Below, piece after piece: positions 17,748 through 28,273 of a stretch of 64,000 nucleotides of DNA. The notes beneath the pieces are model-generated. The model saw only the letters and a program-made list of their open reading frames with translations. It searched no databases and was not told where the DNA came from. This DNA is from JAJXZJ01 sp050012855 (GTDB lineage Bacteria > Verrucomicrobiota > Verrucomicrobiia > Limisphaerales > J093): positions 1-64,000 of the forward strand of contig JBEKGJ010000028.1 in the NCBI GenBank assembly GCA_050012855.1, read 5' to 3'. Each line of letters begins with the position of its first letter. The stretch's first letter is position 1. Made by a program: the position numbers and the translations under genes.

Positions 17748-18650
17748 TCACTGCTGGCCGCCGCGCTGGAGCGGGTCCCAGTACTGCGAGTTGATCAACG
17801 CAGTTTTGCTGCCGTCCGCCGGATTCGCTGGCGGATTGACCTTGTCGCTCTTGCGCGCTTCCGAGTGGCCATCGACGAACGCCACCACCGCCGTGCCAAG
17901 GTGGCGCTTGGGTTCCACGCCCTCATAGGTCGGGAACGAGCTGGACTTCACGACGTTGGGGTCCATGCAGGCCGATTCCCACCAGAGGCTGCTGCTCCAG
18001 GACGGCGGGTTGCCGTAAGGTTCCTTGTCGCCGACAATCAGGTTTTGTGATGGACCGAGGACCGCGCTTCGTTTGAACTGCACGTCCGCGTGGAATTTGA
18101 TCCCGCCAACGGCAAGATCTTGGGGGTCGTACGGATGATGCCCGAGGAACCAGCCATTGTAACCGTAGCCTACCAGGTGGCAGTCGAAGGCCCATTGCCA
18201 CGTGGTGCCGTCATCCAGGCGCTTGCCCTTGATGGCGGGGTCATGGAAGAGGTTGCTCCGGCCACCGCCGTAGGTCACGATGGTGGTGCCCCACCAGTTG
18301 GTCAGCGACGGCCCGGCGTCGGCGGTGTTCAGGTTTTGGTTCCGGTGGGCTGGAAAGATGTCTTGGTTGTCGTCCGTGTACAACTGCATGAACAGGTTGA
18401 TCTGCTTCAGATTGTTCATGCAAACCACGCGCTGTCCCTTGGCCTTCGCGCGCGCGAGCGCCGGCAACAGCAACCCGGCCAGGATCGCGATGATGGCAAT
18501 CACCACCAGCAGTTCGATCAAGGTGAAGGCCATCCGCCCCGGCGACCCGTAACGGCGGATGCCAAAGTGCCGGGGAATCCAACGAACCGGGGGGTCTTTT
18601 TTTGAGGCTTCGACGGAGAAAGCGAACTGGTTTCCGGCTTTCGCGTGCAT
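17748..18650 (-). CDS. Pseudopilin-like DUF1559 protein
   Basis: The protein is 300 residues from ATG 18650. The pilin-type segment GRMAFTLIELLVVIAIIAIL begins near residue 38, so the leader would be unusually long (about 40 residues, including RRYGSPGRM). A shorter start at a non-ATG codon is possible. DUF1559 marks follow: LPALARAKAKGQRVVCMNNL, then a head domain with VVAFVDGHSEARKSDKVNPP near the C-terminus. It is the second of three such proteins in the window, alone between a glycosidase and a kinase-like gene. Confidence 0.8.
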   Translation of the reverse strand: MHAKAGNQFAFSVEASKKDPPVRWIPRHFGIRRYGSPGRMAFTLIELLVVIAIIAILAGLLLPALARAKAKGQRVVCMNNLKQINLFMQLYTDDNQDIFPAHRNQNLNTADAGPSLTNWWGTTIVTYGGGRSNLFHDPAIKGKRLDDGTTWQWAFDCHLVGYGYNGWFLGHHPYDPQDLAVGGIKFHADVQFKRSAVLGPSQNLIVGDKEPYGNPPSWSSSLWWESACMDPNVVKSSSFPTYEGVEPKRHLGTAVVAFVDGHSEARKSDKVNPPANPADGSKTALINSQYWDPLQRGGQQ

Positions 18651-18901
18651 GGGCGCAATATGCGCTTACGCAACTTCCGGTCAAGTCGCGAAACGGGATT
18701 GGAACGGCCGGCCTATTTGCGGACAGGAGTCGAACGCAACCGCTTTGGGGCACGGCTGTATGCCTTGCGCCAGCCGCAGCGATTTGAACCCCTCGGCGGC
18801 ATCAAGCGTATCTCAACAGCCCAGCGATGCGAAGCGGTAGTGCCTGGTCTGACACACACAGTCGCGGTCCGGGGGCAATACCCGGCTGCACTCGATCCGC
18901 G
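18651..18901. other. Non-coding gap with a decayed palindromic element
   Basis: GGCACGGCTGTATGCC and TGCGCCAGCCGCAGCG (about 18746-18783) resemble the interior of the element at 34293-34412, and GGTAGTGCCTGG (about 18836) resembles its terminus. No gene or tRNA could be supported. Confidence 0.4.
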
Positions 18902-19603
18902 TCACGCGGTCCCGCGCCGCAACACCGCTTCGGCGATCAGCCGGGCAGCTTGGTCCTCGGAGAACCGGTCGGTGTTGATGACGAGGTGGTAGATCAGCGG
19001 ATCGTCAATGTCGGCGCGGAAATACTTTCGCAGATACCGCTGCCGGCCGCGGTCCTCCTTTTGCACGAGCGCCAGGGCGGCCTTCCGGCTCAGCTTGTCG
19101 AGTTCCATCAGCCGGGCCACGCGCCGTTCGAGTGACCCGACCAGCCGGACGTGAAACACATGGTCCAGCCGGGCAGTGATGACGTTCGCGCCGCGGCCGA
19201 CGATAATGACGTTCCCCAGTTCGGCGAGGTGCAGGATGGTTTCGCTTGTTTGCGGGACAATGCGCCAGGACGACGGTTGGGCGCCGAGAAGCTCCTGCAT
19301 CATGTCCTCGAGCTCGGACACCCGGTCCTCCGGCAGGAATTGAGCCAGGCGCGTCGGCAGGTTGTGGTCCTCGAGGACCTTTTCGACGAGGTTCCGATCG
19401 AACACGGTCCACGGCCGGGCGCCCGGGGCGCGCGTCTGGAGTTCGCTGGCCAGCTTGTCGGCAATGGTGTGGCCGCCGGAGCCGGTGGCGCGCGAGATCG
19501 TGACGGCGTAGCGCGGCGCCAGCTCAGCCCGGCGCTGCTCCGGCGTCTTGATCTGGGAGTGAATGAAGGTGAAACACTTGTCCAGTCCAGCCGGTTCGCT
19601 CAT
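18902..19603 (-). CDS. Cytidylate kinase-like family protein
   Basis: The 233-residue protein resembles the cytidylate-kinase-like family (PF13189), a P-loop group distinct from housekeeping Cmk. The nucleotide-binding region is degenerate: VTISRATGSGGHTIADKLAS near residue 33 in place of a strict GxxxxGK(S/T). It is followed by VIIVGRGANVITARLDHVFH and VRLVGSLERRVARLM (lid-like Arg-rich part) and KYFRADIDDPLIYHLVIN. Known relatives are uncharacterised or sit beside transport and two-component genes. Substrate unknown. It is transcribed away from the GH38 gene's 3' end. Confidence 0.8.
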   Translation of the reverse strand: MSEPAGLDKCFTFIHSQIKTPEQRRAELAPRYAVTISRATGSGGHTIADKLASELQTRAPGARPWTVFDRNLVEKVLEDHNLPTRLAQFLPEDRVSELEDMMQELLGAQPSSWRIVPQTSETILHLAELGNVIIVGRGANVITARLDHVFHVRLVGSLERRVARLMELDKLSRKAALALVQKEDRGRQRYLRKYFRADIDDPLIYHLVINTDRFSEDQAARLIAEAVLRRGTA

Positions 19604-19736
19604 GGCAATTTCCCTTTCCCCGGGCGTGCGACGGCCCGCCGGTCCCGCGCCCAGTTTGCATTTTGCTCACAGCGTTTTTTCATGTGGGCTTACGCCAACG
19701 TAACACGTCGGCCCGACGCGACAATCACGGACTTCG

Positions 19737-19816
19737 GGTAGTGTCCCGATCTGGTGGGGCTCCGACGAGCCGGCTCGCGAGGATGCTCGCCCCACCGACA
19801 AGCCAATTGGGGACAC
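19737..19816. repeat. Palindromic element, family 3, copy 1
   Basis: The outer ends GTGTCCC (19741-19747) and GGGACAC (19810-19816) are inverted. The inside is an imperfect palindrome from GGTGGGGC (19753-19760) to GCCCCACC (19789-19796) around CGAGCCGGCTCG. The left end GGTAGTGTCC is shared with 34293 and 41828. The remainder of the gap 19604-19843 shows no gene. Confidence 0.7.
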
Positions 19817-19843
19817 GGTCGGACTTCGCAACCGGCCCGGATC

Positions 19844-22800
19844 CTACCGCTCCACGCGGAGGGTGACGGTGTCCCACGCGGGGACCGCGACCGCGCCGCC
19901 GGCGGGCGTCAACGGTTGCTCGCCCGTGTTGCTGAGCCAGACGTGCTTGGGCGCCGCGCCGGACCAGGTGAGCTTCGCCTGCGCGTCCCGACCAGATGCG
20001 CCGAACAGGCGGACGATCCACGCCCGGCCGTCGTCGCTCGGCTTCAACGCCGTGACCACGACATCGGCGGGCTGCACGCGCAGCAACGGCCGGTTCGAGG
20101 GCTCGCCGCGCGCGGCAACCGGCAGGAGCGGCTGGCTCCAGGCGGTGCTGAAACGCGTGGCGTCGGCCGGCAGGAATTTGCCGTGCGGCCGCAGTACGAA
20201 GCGGAACGTGATGAGCCCGTCCTGGTAGGCGCGATAATTCGTATGCCAGTGGTTGTTCATCGCCCAGATGTAGAGGCGCTGCGTCGGCGCGATGTGCTTG
20301 CGCCAGACTTTCGGGTTGGTCTGCGAACCGGTCATGTTGGCCGTGATGCCGCCGACCTCGAGCAACGGCGCGTCCAACGTGACCAGGGTGACGCCGTGAT
20401 CGCGGTTTGACACGTCCGCCCACCGGCCCACGGCGAGCCAGTTCTTGCACGCGCTCGGCATCTGGTCCACCTCCGCCCGCATCCAGCCAAGCGGAATGTC
20501 GAGGCTCACGGCGCCGTCGGGCACGTTAAACGGAAAGGCGAAGTTGATGCTCTCCTTGCCGCCTTTCTGGGCGAACGACCAGTCGCCACCCTTGGCCGGA
20601 ATCGCGGCCCGCTGCTTGTCCACCGTGTCGGCGAGTTCGACGTAATCGAAACCGGCGACGACGCGGAGTTCGCGCACGAGCTTGTTGCACGAGGGCGCGG
20701 CCGACTCGATGCGCAGCGTGGCCACCAGCGGTCCGCGCTCGACGACCGTTACGGTTACCGCGCCGTTGCGCTGCAGGTTTTTCAAGTCCTCGCCCGGCAG
20801 GAACCGGAAATCGTTCAGCGTTTCGCCACCGGCGGTGTCGGCGAGATTGCCGGCGATACCCTTGGCGGTGAATTCGCGGATGCCGCCGGTGGTGGCATCG
20901 AGGCGGACATGCACGCGTCCGTTGTCCAGCGAATCCGCGCCCGCGGTCGCGGCCGGGCCGGCGACGTAGGCGGCGCCGGCGGAGACGGTGTAGCGACGCG
21001 CCGCAAACGGCGGGACATCGCGGGCGACGAAGGCCAGCCCGCCGCTGGTGAGGCGTTGCGAGGGCACGGACTTGCCGGCCGCGTCGGTCACGCGGTCGCC
21101 GGCGGCGGAGAGTTCCGGTGGCAGGACGACCAGTTCGGTGCGCGGCCACGAGGTGGTGTTGAGGAGGTCCACGCCACCCGTCGGCACCGGCGTGCCCGCG
21201 GGCGCGCTCGCGAGGGCGGCGTCCAGCAGGTGGCGCGATTGCGCGTCCGCCTTGTCAGCGTAGCCCTTCTTGATCGCCCATTGCTCCTTCGTCTTCTGGC
21301 TTTCGGGGTCGCTGACGCTGCAATCGGCGCCCCAGGTGTGCTCGGAGTAGAGCAGGGTGTTGCGCCAGGCGGTGGCGAACTCGGCCGCGGGAAAAGCCGT
21401 CGGGCGGTTCATGGCGAACAGCGCGTCGGCCTGCACGAGGCGGTCGGAGGTGTTGCGGTTCATCGCCGTTTCGCGCGCCGATGAGCCGGCGCCGTCTTCC
21501 CAGTAGGGCGTCCAATCGCCATGCACGACCGGCAGCTTGTCGCCGTAGCGCTGCTCGAAGGCGCGGAAGGCGTCGCTGGTCCGCGCGATCACGAATTTCG
21601 GCCAGGCATACTGCGTGTCCCAGTCCTTGATGAACTCGCAGATGTCGGGATCCGGCACCGCGTTGTCGCCATGGCCGCTCCAGCGCACATAGGCGATGTC
21701 GTACGGATACTTTTCCTTTTCGAGCACACCCTGGTAATCATCCACGAACTGCGGGGTGAAATGATTGATCAGGTGGGACATCGCGTAGCCCATGTAGGGA
21801 ATCCATACGAGCACGCGCTCGCGCCCCGACGGCGATGTCCACCAGAACGGCTTGTTCTCCCATTGCACCAGAATGTCGCCGATGCGGTCGAAGTAGTTCG
21901 GTGCGGTCGAGAAATACCGGATGCCGGCGTGGGCCATGGCGGTGACGGTGCCCCAGGTGTAGCCCGGCACGTCGCTGATCATTGCCGAGTCCACCGGCAC
22001 GCCCGTCAACGCGGACAACTCGGTGGCGTAGTGGAAAAGCTGGAGCAGCTCCTCGGACCGGCAGAGGCCGGTGAGTTCGTTCAAGTACATGCCGTTCAAA
22101 CCCACCTGCCCGCTCTTGACGGCGGCGAGGAAGTCGGCGCGTTGCGCGTCGTTCAGGCGGTGCAGATAGAGGTCCGCCGCCCAGAGCACCTCGACGTTCC
22201 AGACGAAGCGGGCGCCAGGGGGATAAGCCGCGGTGCGCTTCGCCGCGGCAATGCCTTCGACCAGGTTGTTGACCTGCTTCTTCTCGATTGCGGTCTGGAT
22301 TTCCGTGTAACCGATGTCGGTGTGCGAGTGCGGCAGGACGAACACCGTGAGCTTGCGCACCGGTTTCAGCGTCACCTCGCGGCTGGCCAGCGTCCCGCCC
22401 GCAGCCTCGACGGTCACCTTGCGCTGCGTCGGGGCTCCCACCGCGGGCACCGCGAAGGTCAGGGTCTGCTCGCCGCGTTGCAGCCGGATGGTCTGCTCCC
22501 CGGCGTTCTCGACGCGCACGGTGGCGGCCCGCGGTTCGCCGAAGTGGCGCAACGTGACCAGCACCGGCTGGGTCGTCTGGCCGTCCGTCTTCCGCAACGC
22601 CCGCACCGCCTGCACCCGCGCCACCACCGTGTGGGAAGCGACGGTCCCCAGCTCGGCGCCCGCCGGCGTCACGAGCCCGAGCGCGTCGTAGAGCATCCAA
22701 CTTCCGCTGGTCGTTGTAATCTGGACGTCGTTGTCGCCGACATGCAGCAGCTCGGCGGGGAACGCGATCGCAAACTCCTGTCGTCGTCCCTTGGCGGGCT

Positions 22801-23263
22801 CGCCGCGGACGGAATCGTCGGTGGCGCCGGCGGTCAGGACGCGCTCGAACGCGCGTCCGTTGACGAGGATTTGCAGGTGCGGCGGCGCGGCGCGTTGGGT
22901 GTCGAGGAGGTTGACCTTCAGCCGGCATTCGCCGCCGGCGGGGAGCGTCTTGAGCGCGAACAGGATGGTGAAGGTGTGGGTCCGGCTGCCCGCCCACACA
23001 TCACCGGGACCGGGGTGGACATAGGGCCAGTCGCGTTTCGCGTCGGATTCGCCGACGACGAAGAAGGCGTCCTCGCGGAACTGGTCAAAGCCGCCGGGGG
23101 CCAGGGCGAATTCGGCGTTGCTGCCGTCGGGCTGACCGATCTGCCAGAGCGAGCTGGCGTCGGCCGCGCGCGCGGACGGGGTGCCGCGACTGGCGACCAC
23201 GGCGAGCACGGCGCTGGTGAGCAGGCTGGCAAAACGAGCGGGTCGAAGCGTGGTGGATTGCAT
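19844..23263 (-). CDS. Secreted GH38-type alpha-mannosidase-like glycoside hydrolase
   Basis: The 1139-residue protein has a signal peptide (about 1-33, ending SARA|ADA). The N-terminal beta region (about 40-200; WAGSRTHTFTILFAL, LQILVNGRAFERVL) resembles the polysaccharide-lyase family 4 carbohydrate-binding domain. The GH38 catalytic part begins at VFVLPHSHTDIGYTE near residue 315, where HxHxD provides zinc ligands. AMISDVPGYTWG carries the expected nucleophile Asp. The C-terminal half is the beta-sandwich of GH38 (LDNGRVHVRLDATTGGIREF). Members hydrolyse alpha-mannosides. The lyase-like N-terminus suggests plant or algal wall glycans, which is inference. It lies near other glycan genes but not in a PUL with SusC/D genes. 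Confidence 0.85.
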   Translation of the reverse strand: MQSTTLRPARFASLLTSAVLAVVASRGTPSARAADASSLWQIGQPDGSNAEFALAPGGFDQFREDAFFVVGESDAKRDWPYVHPGPGDVWAGSRTHTFTILFALKTLPAGGECRLKVNLLDTQRAAPPHLQILVNGRAFERVLTAGATDDSVRGEPAKGRRQEFAIAFPAELLHVGDNDVQITTTSGSWMLYDALGLVTPAGAELGTVASHTVVARVQAVRALRKTDGQTTQPVLVTLRHFGEPRAATVRVENAGEQTIRLQRGEQTLTFAVPAVGAPTQRKVTVEAAGGTLASREVTLKPVRKLTVFVLPHSHTDIGYTEIQTAIEKKQVNNLVEGIAAAKRTAAYPPGARFVWNVEVLWAADLYLHRLNDAQRADFLAAVKSGQVGLNGMYLNELTGLCRSEELLQLFHYATELSALTGVPVDSAMISDVPGYTWGTVTAMAHAGIRYFSTAPNYFDRIGDILVQWENKPFWWTSPSGRERVLVWIPYMGYAMSHLINHFTPQFVDDYQGVLEKEKYPYDIAYVRWSGHGDNAVPDPDICEFIKDWDTQYAWPKFVIARTSDAFRAFEQRYGDKLPVVHGDWTPYWEDGAGSSARETAMNRNTSDRLVQADALFAMNRPTAFPAAEFATAWRNTLLYSEHTWGADCSVSDPESQKTKEQWAIKKGYADKADAQSRHLLDAALASAPAGTPVPTGGVDLLNTTSWPRTELVVLPPELSAAGDRVTDAAGKSVPSQRLTSGGLAFVARDVPPFAARRYTVSAGAAYVAGPAATAGADSLDNGRVHVRLDATTGGIREFTAKGIAGNLADTAGGETLNDFRFLPGEDLKNLQRNGAVTVTVVERGPLVATLRIESAAPSCNKLVRELRVVAGFDYVELADTVDKQRAAIPAKGGDWSFAQKGGKESINFAFPFNVPDGAVSLDIPLGWMRAEVDQMPSACKNWLAVGRWADVSNRDHGVTLVTLDAPLLEVGGITANMTGSQTNPKVWRKHIAPTQRLYIWAMNNHWHTNYRAYQDGLITFRFVLRPHGKFLPADATRFSTAWSQPLLPVAARGEPSNRPLLRVQPADVVVTALKPSDDGRAWIVRLFGASGRDAQAKLTWSGAAPKHVWLSNTGEQPLTPAGGAVAVPAWDTVTLRVER

Positions 23264-23326
23264 GGCGCCATTCTAGCGCTGGAACAATCTCGAACGCAAA
23301 ACCAAACGGGAGCGGTACCCTGGGTG

Positions 23327-23983
23327 TCAGCGCGCTGCCGGCGGGCGGGCCAGTCCCGGCGGCAGAAACGACGGACTGACGCCTGCCAGGCGGAAACGCC
23401 GGTCAAGCAGCGCCACGACGGGTTGGAAATCATTCGATGTGCGGAGATTGGTGAAGATGGCGTTGTGAATCTTCAAATCAACCGCCTGGGCGCGTTCCGG
23501 GGTGGCCAGGGCGTGGCGCTTGAAGGTGCCGAACGAGAGGTTGAGCGTGTCGATGCCGGCGAACTGGAGGCGGCTGCCGCCCGGCGGCCGGGACGAAAGC
23601 GCCGCGATGATGTCCTGAAGGTTCGAGCCGCCGTCCGGGCCGTCCACCTGGATGAGTTCGGCGACGTCCAGCCGCAGCAGTGTGAGGTGCAGCCGGCCTT
23701 CCCCGAGCGCCGCGCGGTCGTACTCGAGGTGCAGTTCGGCGATGTCGAGAAAGGGCGCGCCGCCGAAGGCGGGCGGGTTGTAGAACCGGAGGTGTTCGAG
23801 CGTGAGGGTGGGGGCCAGCAGGCCGAGGTCGCAACGGTCGAGGCGGGTTTCGAGGCCGGTGGCCGCGCGGAGGCGGCTGGCGATCAGTTCGCGGGCGAGG
23901 ATGTCCTTGGCCAGGATGAGTCCGATGGCCAGGACGATGGCCAGCAGCAGCAGGCGGAAGAGCCAGCGGACGATGAACCGCAT
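23327..23983 (-). CDS. AsmA-like inner-membrane/periplasmic protein
   Basis: The 218-residue protein starts with a transmembrane helix (FRLLLLAIVLAIGLILA, about 9-26) followed by the RLRAATGLETRLDRCDLGLL pattern, typical of the start of AsmA/DUF748-family chains, where a beta-rich groove binds lipid or sits between membranes. It is much shorter than true AsmA proteins (over 500 residues), so only the first repeat unit is present. The start is 118 bp from the divergent PerR-like gene. Confidence 0.65.
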   Translation of the reverse strand: MRFIVRWLFRLLLLAIVLAIGLILAKDILARELIASRLRAATGLETRLDRCDLGLLAPTLTLEHLRFYNPPAFGGAPFLDIAELHLEYDRAALGEGRLHLTLLRLDVAELIQVDGPDGGSNLQDIIAALSSRPPGGSRLQFAGIDTLNLSFGTFKRHALATPERAQAVDLKIHNAIFTNLRTSNDFQPVVALLDRRFRLAGVSPSFLPPGLARPPAAR

Positions 23984-24045
23984 GGGCGATGGTTACCACG
24001 GCGCGCGGGCGGACGCAACGGGCGGGCCGCGGTTTTGGCTGGTAT

Positions 24046-24060
24046 TTGTAATAATTCTAA
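24046..24060 (+). promoter_or_regulatory. Per/Fur-box-like operator ahead of the suf operon
   Basis: TTGTAATAATTCTAA matches the Bacillus Per-box consensus TTATAATNATTATAA at all but two of the defined positions. It is strikingly AT-rich in a GC-rich region and lies 41 bp before the ATG of a Fur-family gene. Autoregulation and control of the whole operon are inferred. Confidence 0.65.
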
Positions 24061-24101
24061 GTATTGACAGTGGCCGGCGCGGCGCTATGGTGCCGGGCGG
24101 C

Positions 24102-24577
24102 ATGACCAAGAAACTGCCCATTGATTTTCTGGACGAGCGGTTGAACCAGCACCTGGCCCGGACCGGGCTGCGGTTCACCGTGCAGCGCCGGCACGTGTAC
24201 GGCGTCCTGCTCGCAAAACGGGACCATCCCAGCGCCGAGGAGGTGTTCATCCGGGCCAAGGAAAAAATGCCGGACATCTCCATGGCCACGGTGTACAACT
24301 GCCTGGACACGCTGGTCCAGTGCGGCCTGGTCCGGCAGGTCAATCACGAGCGGGGCGCGACGCGGTATTGTTCGAACATGTGCGAGCACCACCATTTTTA
24401 CTGCGACGAGTGCGGTGGGGCCTTCGACATCGCCACCGAGCCGGGCAGCCACGAACCGGAAATGCACATGCCGCCGGGTTTTCTGATGAAGCATTACGAG
24501 ATCACCTTCCGCGGGCTTTGCCCGGATTGCACCGCCAAACAGGCGGGCGCGCGCCGCGGCGCGGCCGCCCACCGCTC

Positions 24578-24581
<4 letters not shown>
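24102..24581 (+). CDS. Fur-family regulator, PerR-like, first gene of the suf operon
   Basis: The protein has about 159 residues. A winged-helix domain (RFTVQRRHVYGVLLAK, SMATVYNCLDTLVQCGLV) is followed by a dimerisation domain with two CxxC zinc sites (FYCDECGG and LCPDC) and a His-rich sensor segment CEHHHFYC. After the first CxxC the family has Glu in Fur and Asp in peroxide-sensing PerR. Here the sequence is CDECGGAFD, so the Asp is present. ATG 24102 is preferred over ATG 24087 because MTKKLPID gives the usual N-terminal length and GGGCGG lies just ahead. The stop overlaps sufB (ATGA), so the regulator is the leader gene of the suf operon. Metal and signal specificity are inferred. Confidence 0.85.
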
Positions 24582-26023
<1,442 letters not shown>

Positions 26024-26095
26024 GCGCGGTGGGCCAGCGGAAGTCTCCTTGGCCAGCCGGCGCAGTGTGGAAGTCAGCTTGGAAGCGATCTGAAC

Positions 26096-26866
26096 ATGAG
26101 CGAACCATTTATTCTCGAGATCAAGGACCTGGTGGCCGGGGTGCAAGGCAAACCGATCCTCCGGGGGATCAGCCTCGCCATCCGGCCGGGCGAGGTCCAT
26201 GCCATCATGGGGCCCAACGGCAGCGGCAAGAGCACGCTCGCCGCCGTGCTGGCGGGCCGCGACGGCTACGAGGTCGCCGGCGGCACTGTCCGTTATCTTG
26301 GCCAGGACCTGCTCGAACTCAAGCCCGAGGAGCGCGCCCGCGCCGGCGTTTTCCTCGGCTTCCAGTATCCCGTCGAAATTCCGGGCGTGAACTCCACTTA
26401 TTTTCTCAAGACCGCGCTGAACGAGATCCGCAAACACCACGGCCTGCCGGAACTCGACGCCATGGATTTCCTCGCCCTGGTCAAGGACAAGATCAAGCTG
26501 CTCGACCTCGACGAGGCCCTGCTCAAACGCGCGGTTAACGTCGGCTTCTCCGGCGGCGAGAAAAAGCGCAACGAAATCTTCCAGATGGCCGTGCTCGAAC
26601 CGAAGCTCGCCATCCTCGACGAAACCGATTCCGGGCTCGACATTGACGCGCTGCGGGTCGTGGCGAACGGCGTCAACAAGCTGCGCCGCCCGGACAACGC
26701 GCAACTCGTCATCACCCACTACCAACGGTTGCTGAATTACATCGTGCCGGATTTTGTGCATGTGCTGATGGAGGGCTCCATCGTGCGCTCGGGCGGGAAG
26801 GAACTCGCGCTTGAGCTCGAAGCCCGCGGCTATGACTGGCTCGCGCCCGCCGCCAGCGCCGCCTGA
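26096..26866 (+). CDS. sufC: Fe-S assembly ATPase SufC
   Basis: The 256-residue ABC-type ATPase has Walker A GPNGSGKSTLAA (about 38-49), an ABC signature FSGGEKKRNE, Walker B LAILDETDSGLDIDALRVVA and the switch His in LVITHYQRLLNYI. FLGFQYPVEIPGV is the SufC-specific Q-loop region. It powers the SufBCD scaffold. It lies 72 bp after sufB and is followed by sufD. Confidence 0.97.
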   Translation: MSEPFILEIKDLVAGVQGKPILRGISLAIRPGEVHAIMGPNGSGKSTLAAVLAGRDGYEVAGGTVRYLGQDLLELKPEERARAGVFLGFQYPVEIPGVNSTYFLKTALNEIRKHHGLPELDAMDFLALVKDKIKLLDLDEALLKRAVNVGFSGGEKKRNEIFQMAVLEPKLAILDETDSGLDIDALRVVANGVNKLRRPDNAQLVITHYQRLLNYIVPDFVHVLMEGSIVRSGGKELALELEARGYDWLAPAASAA

Positions 26867-26897
26867 TCGTGACCCGTGCACCGTGAAGAATGATCTC

Positions 26898-28244
26898 ATG
26901 AAGGATACCGAGCTTTTTGTGGACGGCGTCGCCGCCGCCGCCCGGGCGGCCGCCGGCCTTGGCCAACCCGCCTGGCTGAGGCCGATCCGGCAGGCCGGCC
27001 TGGCGCGCTTCACCGAGCTGGGCCTCCCGACGTTGAAGCACGAGGACTGGCGCTTCACGAACCTGGCCCCGCTCGCCCAACTGCCGTTCAAGCCGGCGAC
27101 GGAATCCGCCCGGGAAAACCTCGATCTGGCGGTTCTTGCCGGCCTGCCGTTCAGCGGCCTGCCGGGCGACCGGCTCGTGTTCGTGGACGGGCATTTCGCC
27201 CCGGCACTTTCCCGCGTGGGCGCGCATCCCGCGGGCGCGCGCGTGGGCAGCCTGGCGGCCGCGTTGCACCACGACAGCGCGTTGGTTGAGCCGTGCCTGG
27301 GGCGGTGGTCGCGGACGGAAGCAAACGCGTTCACTGCGCTCAACGAGGCGATGTTTGAGGATGGCGCGTTCATTCACGTTCCGGATGGCGTGGCCATTGC
27401 CGAGCCGGTCCAATTGATTTTCCTCACCACCGGCCGCGAACCCGGTGTTGCCAGCCAGCCGCGGAATCTGATCCTCACTGGGCAGGAAAGCCGGATTACG
27501 ATCCTGGAAATCCATGCCGGCCTGGCGGAAGCCCCGACCTTCACCAATACGGTCACCGAGCTGGCCGTCGGCGACCACGCCACGGTCGAGCACCTGAAGC
27601 TGCAGGATGAGCGCGCCGGGGCGTTCCATTTCGCGGCATTGTACACGCACCTGGGGCGGAGCAGCAACCTGGTGGCGCATTCGTTCGCCCTGGGCAGCCG
27701 GCTGGCGCGGCAGAACATTCGCACCGTGCTCGACGGCGAGGGGATCGAGTGCGTGCTCAACGGACTTTACCTCGGCAGCGGCGCGCAGCTCCTGGACCAC
27801 CACATGATCGTGGACCACGCGCGGCCGCATTGCGCGAGCCACGAATACTTCAACGGCATTCTGGCGGATCGCGCCAGAGGCGTCTTTCACGGCCGGATTC
27901 TGGTGCGCCCGGGCGCGCAGAAGACCGATGCCAAACAGACGAACAAGAACCTCCTGCTGTCGGACAAGGCGACGGCCGACACCAAGCCGCAACTGGAGAT
28001 TTACGCGGATGACGTGAAATGCACGCACGGCGCCACCGTCGGCCAGCTCAATCCGGAATCCATTTTCTATCTCCGCTCCCGCGGCATCCCGGAGGCCACC
28101 GCGCGACGCATGTTGATTCATGCCTTCGCTGGTGAGATTATCGAACGCGTTCGCTGCGCCCCGGCGCGCGAGGAACTTGACCGGCTGGTCTGGCAGCGGC
28201 TGGACCGTCACCGGCAGGTCCGGGTGGACGGGGCCGACGCCTGA
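26898..28244 (+). CDS. sufD: Fe-S assembly scaffold SufD
   Basis: About 448 residues from ATG 26898. GTG 26883 in the same frame is an alternative. The open frame that starts at 26811 would overlap sufC and is not favoured. Family marks are LPTLKHEDWRFTNLAPL near the N-terminus, HLGRSSNLVAHSFALGSRL, DHHMIVDHARPHCASHEYFN, GRILVRPGAQKTDAKQTNKN, and CTHGATVGQLNPESIFYLRS with the conserved His and Glu near the C-terminus. It partners SufB and SufC. Confidence 0.95.
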   Translation: MKDTELFVDGVAAAARAAAGLGQPAWLRPIRQAGLARFTELGLPTLKHEDWRFTNLAPLAQLPFKPATESARENLDLAVLAGLPFSGLPGDRLVFVDGHFAPALSRVGAHPAGARVGSLAAALHHDSALVEPCLGRWSRTEANAFTALNEAMFEDGAFIHVPDGVAIAEPVQLIFLTTGREPGVASQPRNLILTGQESRITILEIHAGLAEAPTFTNTVTELAVGDHATVEHLKLQDERAGAFHFAALYTHLGRSSNLVAHSFALGSRLARQNIRTVLDGEGIECVLNGLYLGSGAQLLDHHMIVDHARPHCASHEYFNGILADRARGVFHGRILVRPGAQKTDAKQTNKNLLLSDKATADTKPQLEIYADDVKCTHGATVGQLNPESIFYLRSRGIPEATARRMLIHAFAGEIIERVRCAPAREELDRLVWQRLDRHRQVRVDGADA

Positions 28245-28273
28245 ACCGGACGGCGGCGGCGGACACGCGAACG

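Noticed and set aside
18690..18800. tRNA-like T-arm sequences (GTCGAACGC and ATTTGAACCCC on the reverse strand)
   Set aside because: No matching 5-bp T stem, anticodon arm or acceptor stem could be formed. The sequence fits a decayed palindromic repeat instead.
21521..24067. 848-codon open frame antisense to the GH38 gene
   Set aside because: It mirrors GH38 codons in a GC-rich genome and shows no domain, whereas the opposite strand has clear GH38 motifs.
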